DNA from: an uncultured Campylobacter sp. | GTDB lineage: Bacteria > Campylobacterota > Campylobacteria > Campylobacterales > Campylobacteraceae | Direction: 5' to 3' | Length of the DNA: 8,580 nt | NCBI RefSeq assembly: GCF_937949835.1 | Contig: NZ_CALEDC010000051.1 | Span: forward strand, 1 to 8,580 | In this document: positions 1 to 5,308 of the stretch, piece after piece | Layout of the letters: each line of letters starts with the position of its first letter | Numbering within the stretch: position 1 is the stretch's first letter | Notes under the pieces: model-generated | What the model was told of the DNA's origin: nothing | What the model saw: the letters and a program-made list of their open reading frames with translations, nothing else | Database searches by the model: none | Translations under genes and position numbers: made by a program

Positions 1-1
1 A

Positions 2-253
2 AAATCTATCATTAAACATGATTTAGCTGATGTTAACTGTATAATGACTTTAGATACTGGACAAGATGAAAATTATTATTATTTTGATATTCGCAGTGAT
101 AATGAAAAATGTGGTGGAGATCCAAGTGTAGCACCACGATTATTTAGTTATCAAGTAAATAAGAAAACAGGCAAATTAAAAACAGATTCAATGCAGTGGG
201 CTGAAAAAATCGGAAAAGATCCTTTAACAATGGAATTTCATGCGATAGATTAA
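2..253 (+). CDS. C-terminal end of an unknown protein, cut by the window start
   Basis: The frame is open from base 2 through a TAA at 251-253, giving 83 visible residues. The ATG at 44 is probably internal, because the frame stays open upstream of it and no ribosome site precedes it. The product is not recognised. The visible part is polar, with an aromatic stretch (ENYYYFDIRSDNEKCGGDP) followed by a segment rich in Lys, Thr and Gly around KKTGKL. The CGGDP...PRLFSY...KKTGKL pattern resembles C-terminal domains I have seen in small secreted or periplasmic proteins of unknown function, but this is from memory and weak. Codon use is very AT-rich (AAA, GAT, AAT, TTA), like the next gene and unlike everything after 900. 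It lies 53 bases upstream of the secreted protein at 307 in the same direction, so the two could be cotranscribed. Confidence 0.6.
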   Translation, partial: KSIIKHDLADVNCIMTLDTGQDENYYYFDIRSDNEKCGGDPSVAPRLFSYQVNKKTGKLKTDSMQWAEKIGKDPLTMEFHAID

Positions 254-289
254 AATTTGAGAGAGAAATTAAGAATAATTTTAAAAATT

Positions 290-306
290 TAAAGGAGAGA
301 TTTGGG
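290..306 (+). promoter_or_regulatory. Strong ribosome binding site for the 307 gene
   Basis: AAAGGAGAGA at 291-300 is close to a full anti-16S match and lies about 8 bases before the ATG at 307. Such strong purine-rich sites are typical of Firmicutes and Fusobacteria. The Campylobacter-like genes further right have shorter sites (AAGGA, GAGGA) or none that is clear. Confidence 0.75.
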
Positions 307-822
307 ATGAAAAAATTTATTTTGTTAGGGATTTTTATATTAACTTTTATGGCACAGGCTAATAGTTCGTTTAATATTAAAGATGATGATTATAGTATGA
401 AAGGTTATTGTTTAGGAATTGGGAAAGCAAAAGTTGATAAAGTTGATGAATATACTGGAACAACAACTTTTAGAGCCGCTTTATGTAGAGTGGATGATAA
501 AGTTGTAAGGAATGTTACAGTTTTGTTTGACTATATATATGTGGATACTAATTATGATATTAGAAAAAAATTATTTTTTATTCCTGTTACAGCTCTTGCT
601 CAAGCAAAATATAATTCAGATAATAATATACTAAGAATGCACATGCAAATGCGTGGAACAGCTTACAAAAATTTACCAGATGGATTCATTCTACCTATAA
701 CTTCAAAAAATATAAAAGAACAAGGTGCTAAAATTGTAGATGAAGATTTAGTAGAAGTTTATGGAAGCACTTTGGGAGTGCCAACAGTTTCTGAAGAGGA
801 ATTTTTAGATGAAGATTATTAA
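307..822 (+). CDS. Small secreted protein of unknown function
   Basis: This is a complete 171-residue protein that I do not recognise. Residues 1-18 form a standard Sec signal peptide: two Lys after Met, a hydrophobic core (FILLGIFILTF) and an A-Q-A cleavage site before Asn19. The mature protein would be about 153 residues, acidic at its C-terminus (EEEFLDEDY), with two Cys residues (in KGYC and ALC) that could form a disulfide outside the cytoplasm. There is no lipobox and no further membrane segment. The start is fixed by the strong ribosome site just upstream. Codon use is extremely AT-rich. It is followed 22 bases later by a second signal-peptide gene, suggesting a tandem set of secreted proteins. 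Composition and ribosome site suggest a fusobacterial source (inference). Confidence 0.8.
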   Translation: MKKFILLGIFILTFMAQANSSFNIKDDDYSMKGYCLGIGKAKVDKVDEYTGTTTFRAALCRVDDKVVRNVTVLFDYIYVDTNYDIRKKLFFIPVTALAQAKYNSDNNILRMHMQMRGTAYKNLPDGFILPITSKNIKEQGAKIVDEDLVEVYGSTLGVPTVSEEEFLDEDY

Positions 823-844
823 AATGAAGAATAGGGAGAATTTT

Positions 845-1060
845 ATGAGAAAAATTATATTACTTTTAAATTTATTTTTAGTTTTGGTCGGTCATTTAAC
901 CAAGCTTAGTTTAAATTTTTCATCTATTAAATTTGGACTAAAGCCCTCTAAGCCACTTTCGCAAGTGGATCTAAACATTTGGCGTATTAGTCGTTTTATT
1001 TTGCCTTGCGTTGGCGCGGCGCTGCGATCGCCTAAAATTTCTATTTTCTTTATCTTGTAG
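845..1060 (+). pseudogene. Second secreted-protein gene, cut off just after its signal peptide
   Basis: A good ribosome site, AGGGAGAA at 833-840, places the start at the ATG at 845 rather than at the earlier in-frame ATG at 809, which overlaps the previous gene. The first residues (MRKIILLLNLFLVLVG) form a typical signal-peptide core. From about 890 on, the frame no longer reads like the same kind of gene. It crosses into more GC-rich DNA and runs antisense to the gene at 892-1818 until a stop at 1058-1060. Only 845 to about 890 is probably original coding sequence. The rest of the gene is missing, either through a real recombination event or through joining of DNA from two organisms in the assembly. 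Confidence 0.6.
885..935. other. Abrupt composition boundary (possible chimeric or transfer junction)
   Basis: Left of this interval the DNA is about 30% G+C, with strong AGGAGA-type ribosome sites. Right of it, the G+C rises to about 38-40% in the 892-1818 gene and to 50-60% from pgsA on. AAATTT is only mildly frequent on the left and about 20 times the random expectation on the right. A plus-strand gene is cut after its signal peptide here, and the minus-strand gene ends here at a TGA (892-894). The exact joining base cannot be fixed by eye. Confidence 0.65.
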
Positions 1061-1818
1061 CTGATTTCATTTACTCCATCTACGGTTTTGTTGGAAATTT
1101 GCTTTAGCACTATATTTGCGTGGTATTCGTAATAACCGTGATTGTAATGGGTAAGCGTAAAAAGATCATTGCTACCGTCCGAGCCCACTTTTATAAGAAA
1201 AATCTCGTTTAGCTCCTTTGAGATACACCACAGACTATCTATCTCATCTCGGCTTAAGCTAGCTAGACCGTGTTGATCTCTAAATGGATTTATGATTTGT
1301 CCTAAGTTATCCTCAAAGCGGTATCCGTCAATTAAAAATCCACCTACATAATCAATGTTGTAATCCAGGGCGTCTATTAGCAAAACATTTTCATTTTCGG
1401 CGTTAAGGGCGTCTTGTAAAATTTTAAAAATATCACTTTGACTGAGCTTGCCGCTGTTTTTCGGTTCTAGTGCATAAATTTTATGAATACGTCGCTTCTG
1501 TCCATTTATCATCCTAAAATCGCCGAACCAAGCGCCGTAAGTAATGACTGTATCAAACATTTTGCCTTGATAATACAATCTATATACGTTAAAATCTAAA
1601 TTACAATGATCCCAAAAGCCGCTAAACCTCCCGTAGTTTATGAGCAATGCGCCAAGCTCTCTATCTATGCGCCAGCTTAATTCTATAGAAATTTCAGGAT
1701 AACATCTAAAAGGCAATCGCTTTTTATAAATTTTATTTCTAATATCTTTTTCTACCTTATTGAGCTTATACTTTCTTGCATTTTCTTCGCCGATTTTCTC
1801 TTCAAGTATAAAAGCCAT
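892..1818 (-). CDS. Unrecognised AT-richer protein after pgsA
   Basis: I do not recognise this protein, which has 308 residues from the ATG at 1818. It starts with a basic helical region (KIGEENARKYKLNKVEKDIRN) and has no signal peptide or membrane segment, so it is probably cytoplasmic. The middle is rich in Tyr, Trp, Phe and Asp (for example YGRFSGFWDH and YYQGKMFDT), and the end is basic (KIKRLIRQMFR). The start is uncertain. A TTG at 1875 and an ATG at 1857 are in frame but overlap pgsA; the ATG at 1818 lies 13 bases past the pgsA stop. None has a clear ribosome site. Its G+C is well below that of pgsA, suggesting later acquisition. It ends exactly at the composition boundary, so the last few residues may not be native. 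Confidence 0.6.
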   Translation of the reverse strand: MAFILEEKIGEENARKYKLNKVEKDIRNKIYKKRLPFRCYPEISIELSWRIDRELGALLINYGRFSGFWDHCNLDFNVYRLYYQGKMFDTVITYGAWFGDFRMINGQKRRIHKIYALEPKNSGKLSQSDIFKILQDALNAENENVLLIDALDYNIDYVGGFLIDGYRFEDNLGQIINPFRDQHGLASLSRDEIDSLWCISKELNEIFLIKVGSDGSNDLFTLTHYNHGYYEYHANIVLKQISNKTVDGVNEISYKIKKIEILGDRSAAPTQGKIKRLIRQMFRSTCESGLEGFSPNLIDEKFKLSLVK

Positions 1819-1831
1819 ATCTAGTCTAAAT

Positions 1832-2386
1832 TTAGCCTTTTTTCGTAGCCTTAGCATACGCCGCGACGTATTCAAAGCCCGAATATAGCGTCAGCGCAAC
1901 CGCGATCCAGAGTAGGGCGTTTGCATAGGGCCACTGCATCGTTAGCCAGCCGATAGCGATCATCTGAAAGACCGTCTTTACCTTGCCCGCCATCGATGCG
2001 GCGACCTCTACGCCGTCGCCCGCCATCGCCACGCGAAGGCCAGTGATGAAAAACTCGCGGATTAGGATTAGGTAGATCGCCCACGGACTGGCGCGCCCGA
2101 TAAACATAAGCCCCAAAAAGCCCGCAAGCGTCAGCATCTTATCAGCAAGCGGATCGATGATGGCGCCTAGCTTGGTCTTTTGGTTCCAAGAGCGCGCGAT
2201 GTATCCGTCGAAAAAGTCCGTGACGGAGGCGATGACGAAGACGAGCGCGGCAAAATAATCGATCCAGCTGACGTGCACTGAGCCTACCATGCCGCCGTTC
2301 GCATGGCCGGCTAGTAGGATCAGCCAAAAAAACAGCGGCGCCAGCGCAACGCGAAAGCTCGCTAAAATATTGGGTAAATTTAGCAT
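1832..2386 (-). CDS. pgsA: CDP-diacylglycerol-glycerol-3-phosphate 3-phosphatidyltransferase
   Basis: This enzyme makes phosphatidylglycerol phosphate from CDP-diacylglycerol and glycerol 3-phosphate in the inner membrane, the committed step to phosphatidylglycerol and cardiolipin. The 184-residue protein has the usual family length. It carries the full CDP-alcohol phosphotransferase signature, D57xxD60-G61xxA64-R65...G74xxxD78xxxD82, whose Asp residues bind the metal and CDP group. The N-terminus (LNLPNILASFRVALAPLFF) is typical of PgsA and supports PgsA over a phosphatidylserine synthase. Hydrophobic segments lie near residues 10-27, 43-57, 84-97, 102-118, 138-150 and 154-172. The ATG shares one base with the stop of the reductase gene (TAATG), and I see no strong ribosome site, so translation is probably coupled to the upstream gene. 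Confidence 0.95.
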   Translation of the reverse strand: MLNLPNILASFRVALAPLFFWLILLAGHANGGMVGSVHVSWIDYFAALVFVIASVTDFFDGYIARSWNQKTKLGAIIDPLADKMLTLAGFLGLMFIGRASPWAIYLILIREFFITGLRVAMAGDGVEVAASMAGKVKTVFQMIAIGWLTMQWPYANALLWIAVALTLYSGFEYVAAYAKATKKG

Positions 2387-3165
2387 TATTTAAAGGTCGT
2401 TCCGCCGTCGACGATGAAGGTGTGCCCCGTCACCCAGCTAGCCTTGCTCGAGCATAGAAATAAACATGCTCCCGCCAGATCCTCCGGCTGCCCCATGCGT
2501 CCTAGCGGGCTAAGCTCGGCGGTCTTGTCGCGCACCTCTTCGTAGTTGGTAAAGGCCCTAAGCGCGTCCGTCTCGATCGGGCCGCCGCTTACTACGTTTA
2601 CACGGATGTTTTTCGCTCCAAGCTCGGTCGCGGCGTAGCGCGCCATCGCTTCGACGGCGGCTTTTGCCGTGCCGTGACCCGCGTAGTTTTCGATATAGAC
2701 TAAATTTCCAGTGGAGCTAAGCGAGATGATCGAGCCGCCGCCTACCACCTCCATGCGTTTTGCGGCTTCTTGCGCGCCCACGACGAAGGCATTTACGGTC
2801 GCGGTAAAGATATTGTTGATGCCGCGCGGCTTTAGCCTCATAAATTTAGTGTATCCGCCCGCGACCGCGCGACCCGAGATGATGGCGTTTGAGATGAAAA
2901 AATCCACTCGCGCAAAATCTTCGTCGATCTTAGCAAAGAGCTCCTTGTAGGTCTCTGGCTCTAAGATATTGAGCGCATAAGCGCGCGCCTTGATGCCGTA
3001 AGCCTTCTCAAGCTCGGCTGCTTGCGAAGTCGCCAGCTCCTCGTTGGAATTATACGTAAAAGCGATATTTGCCCCCGCAGTTGCAAATTCCAAAACTATC
3101 GCCCTGCCTATGCCTCTCGTGCCGCCGCTGATAACTAGCGTTTTTCCTTTAAATTCGTTCGTCAA
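2386..3165 (-). CDS. fabL: Enoyl-ACP reductase of the FabL type (short-chain dehydrogenase family)
   Basis: The 259-residue Rossmann-fold protein has a nucleotide-binding motif S13-GGTRGIG-20. It lacks the classical Y-xxx-K active site and has instead Y161-x6-K168 (ENYAGHGTAK), the spacing of enoyl-ACP reductases; the classical Tyr position is His164. The region from SSTGNLVYIENY through VVSGGPIETDAL and the C-terminal FIVDGGTTF closely matches Bacillus subtilis FabL as I remember it. The expected role is NAD(P)H-dependent reduction of trans-2-enoyl-ACP, the last step of each fatty-acid elongation round. The start is a TTG at 3165-3163, directly after the dapA stop, with AAAGGA 7 bases before it. 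The stop overlaps the pgsA start by one base. C. jejuni has a similarly placed gene usually called a short-chain oxidoreductase. Family is certain; the FabL function is likely. Confidence 0.8.
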   Translation of the reverse strand: MTNEFKGKTLVISGGTRGIGRAIVLEFATAGANIAFTYNSNEELATSQAAELEKAYGIKARAYALNILEPETYKELFAKIDEDFARVDFFISNAIISGRAVAGGYTKFMRLKPRGINNIFTATVNAFVVGAQEAAKRMEVVGGGSIISLSSTGNLVYIENYAGHGTAKAAVEAMARYAATELGAKNIRVNVVSGGPIETDALRAFTNYEEVRDKTAELSPLGRMGQPEDLAGACLFLCSSKASWVTGHTFIVDGGTTFK

Positions 3166-3178
3166 TTAAAATCCTTTG
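3163..3178 (-). promoter_or_regulatory. Ribosome binding site and TTG start of the FabL-like gene
   Basis: On the minus strand the sequence reads AAAGGATTTTAATTG. AAGGA sits 7 bases before the TTG codon, and the dapA stop TAA abuts that TTG with no spacing. No ATG near the beginning has comparable spacing, and the TTG start keeps the whole nucleotide-binding motif at its usual position, so TTG is the probable start. The rare start codon may hold expression below that of dapA, with coupling to dapA translation. Confidence 0.7.
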
Positions 3179-4062
3179 ATAGTGTATTGTTTCATTACGT
3201 TTTCTATTTTTTTGAGGTTTTCCGCGCTCGGCTCGCAAAGCGGCAAGCGGTACTCTAAGCTCGGCGCGAGGCCCGCGATATACATCGCCGCTTTGATCGG
3301 GATCGGATTGCTCTCGCAGAATAAAATTTTATTGATCGCGTAGAGATCGTCGTTGATCTGCTTGGCTTTTAAAAACTCATTTTGCAACGCAAATTTCGTT
3401 AGTCTCGCCGTGTAATCGGGCAGTAAATTTGCGGTGACGGAGATCACGCCCTTGCCGCCGTTACTTAGGATCGGATAGTTGATCGCATCCTCGCCGCTAA
3501 GCACGCTAAGGCGCGGCTCGTGCGCGAGCAGATCGACGCATTTATCGATGCTGCCGCTAGCTTCTTTGACGCCGTAGATGTTCTCACAGTCGTTAAAAAG
3601 CTTGATGATCGTATCTGCGGCTATGTCGCAGCCAGTGCGCCCTGGCACGTTGTATAGCAGTACCGGCAGATCTACCGAGCTTGCGATCGCCTTGTAGTGC
3701 AGATACAGCCCCTTTTGGGTGGGTTTATTGTAGTAGGGCGCTACGGATAAAATTCCATCCGCGCCGTGAGCCTGCGCAAACTGCGCTAGCCCGATCGCTT
3801 CGTGAGTTGCGTTGCTGCCCGCGCCCGCTAGCACCTTGACGTCCGTGCCCTTGCACGCATCTACGGCGATCTCGATACAGACGCGGTGCTCGTCGTGCGT
3901 CAGCGTCGCGCTCTCGCCCGTGGTACCGACGGGTACGACCGCGCTTATGCCGTTTGCGATCTGTCTTTTGATGAGCTTGGCGTAGGTCTGCTCGTCGAGT
4001 TTGCCCTCTTTAAAAGGCGTGATCAGCGCCGTCATAGAGCCGATTATGACATTTTTATTCAT
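3166..4062 (-). CDS. dapA: 4-hydroxy-tetrahydrodipicolinate synthase
   Basis: DapA condenses pyruvate with aspartate semialdehyde, the first committed step to meso-diaminopimelate (peptidoglycan) and lysine, in the cytoplasm. The 298-residue TIM-barrel protein has the pyruvate Schiff-base lysine K166 (YGVKEASG), the proton-relay residues T47-T48 (GTTGE) and Y137 (YNVPGRT), and R142 for substrate carboxylate binding. Residues matching the lysine feedback site of the C. jejuni enzyme are all present at the same numbers: H56, H59, N84, E88 and Y110. The protein is therefore probably inhibited by lysine. The ATG at 4062 has AAAGGA about 6 bases upstream and overlaps the end of the M16 peptidase gene by 8 bases. 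The stop is directly followed by the TTG start of the reductase. Confidence 0.97.
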   Translation of the reverse strand: MNKNVIIGSMTALITPFKEGKLDEQTYAKLIKRQIANGISAVVPVGTTGESATLTHDEHRVCIEIAVDACKGTDVKVLAGAGSNATHEAIGLAQFAQAHGADGILSVAPYYNKPTQKGLYLHYKAIASSVDLPVLLYNVPGRTGCDIAADTIIKLFNDCENIYGVKEASGSIDKCVDLLAHEPRLSVLSGEDAINYPILSNGGKGVISVTANLLPDYTARLTKFALQNEFLKAKQINDDLYAINKILFCESNPIPIKAAMYIAGLAPSLEYRLPLCEPSAENLKKIENVMKQYTIKGF

Positions 4063-5308
4063 CGTTTTCCTTTCGTAAGATAATGCTTGTGGATCTTTTA
4101 AGGCTTAGATAGGTTTTCATCGCTTTTTTAACCGCGTTTTTATCTAGACTTTTGATCTCGCGCTCCAGCCTAAATAGCGCGTCCAGATCGCCGCGGACGA
4201 TGTAGCTGCCGTACATCTGCGCTACCTTGCTAGCGCTGTCGAGGGAGTAGATCAGATCGCTGCTTAGGGTGTTTTTGATCTTTAGCATATCATCGTCGCT
4301 TATTTTAGCTTTTTTGGCTTTTTCGATCAGCGCTAAAATTTCATCTCTTAGCGCCTCGCCGCTTACGCCTTGGTTGCAAACGGCAAAGACTATAAATAAA
4401 TTCTCATCCTTACCGCTCATATCGTAGATGTTGATCTGATTGGCGAGCTTTTTCTCATCGACCAGCACGCGCTGCAAAAGCGAGCTCTTGCCGCCGCTAA
4501 GATATATATCCATCGCTTTGATCGCCGCGGCGTCAGGGTGGTTAAACGGCGGAATTTTAAAGGCGACTGCAACGATCTGCGCCTCGCTGTTTTTGTAAAT
4601 AATGCTAAGCTTCTCGCCGTCTTGCGCAGGCTCGGTGCAGTGAAGGCACGGAATTTCGCTTTTGTTTTTTACGGGCGCGAAGTGTTTTTTTGCCGCATCA
4701 AACGCCGCCTTTTCGCCGATGTCGCCGGTGATCAGCAGCACGGCGTTTTGCGGCTGATAAAATTTAGCGTGAAATTCCTTGATATCTTTGATACTCCAGT
4801 TTTCGATATCCTTGCGAAAGCCGATCGGCGTCCAGTGGTACGGGTGGTACAAAAACGCGGCGTTGTAGAGCCTGAAAAATAGATATCCGAACGGATCGTT
4901 ATCGGTGCGCCACAGCCGCTCCTCGAGTACGACCTTGCGCTCGGGCTGAAATTCTTTGTCTTTGAGGCTCAAGTTTTGCATGATGTCGGCGTAAAGATCC
5001 AAGCAGACCTCTAAATTTGAGCTCGCGCACTTGATGAAGTAGTGCGTGTAATCAAAGCCCGTGCTTGCGTTGTTCACGCCGCCGAAACCCTTTACGATCG
5101 CATCGAACTCGCCTGCCTTGCGATTTTTCGTGGATTTAAAATTTAGATGCTCCAGCATGTGCGCGATGCCGCTTTTGCCCATCACCTCGTCGCGCGAGCC
5201 GACGTTGTAAAACACGTCCACGCTGATGACGCCGCTGCCTTTATTCATCGGGATGTGATAAATTTGAAGCCCGTTTTGCAGCGTGATTTTCTTAAATTTC
5301 GGAAACAT
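4055..5308 (-). CDS. M16-family zinc peptidase (pitrilysin / processing-peptidase type)
   Basis: The 417-residue protein is a single M16B-type unit, with an N-terminal catalytic half and a C-terminal half of the same fold. The inverted zinc motif H50-M-L-E53-H54 (GIAHMLEHL) is intact, and the distal zinc ligand is E129 or E130 (VVLEERLWR), at about the usual distance. NNASTGFDYTHY after the motif is typical of the active family members. There is no signal peptide, so a cytoplasmic or peripheral location is likely; the substrate is unknown. The ATG shares one base with the pyrD stop (TAATG), so its expression may depend on ribosomes finishing the long PyrD tail. C. jejuni has a peptidase gene of the same length between pyrD and dapA, so the arrangement is conserved, but no functional link is known to me. 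Confidence 0.93.
   Translation of the reverse strand: MFPKFKKITLQNGLQIYHIPMNKGSGVISVDVFYNVGSRDEVMGKSGIAHMLEHLNFKSTKNRKAGEFDAIVKGFGGVNNASTGFDYTHYFIKCASSNLEVCLDLYADIMQNLSLKDKEFQPERKVVLEERLWRTDNDPFGYLFFRLYNAAFLYHPYHWTPIGFRKDIENWSIKDIKEFHAKFYQPQNAVLLITGDIGEKAAFDAAKKHFAPVKNKSEIPCLHCTEPAQDGEKLSIIYKNSEAQIVAVAFKIPPFNHPDAAAIKAMDIYLSGGKSSLLQRVLVDEKKLANQINIYDMSGKDENLFIVFAVCNQGVSGEALRDEILALIEKAKKAKISDDDMLKIKNTLSSDLIYSLDSASKVAQMYGSYIVRGDLDALFRLEREIKSLDKNAVKKAMKTYLSLKRSTSIILRKENDE

Noticed and set aside
809..844. ATG at 809 as the start of the second secreted-protein gene
   Set aside because: It overlaps the previous gene and would put a polar stretch before the signal peptide; the ribosome site at 833-840 points to 845.
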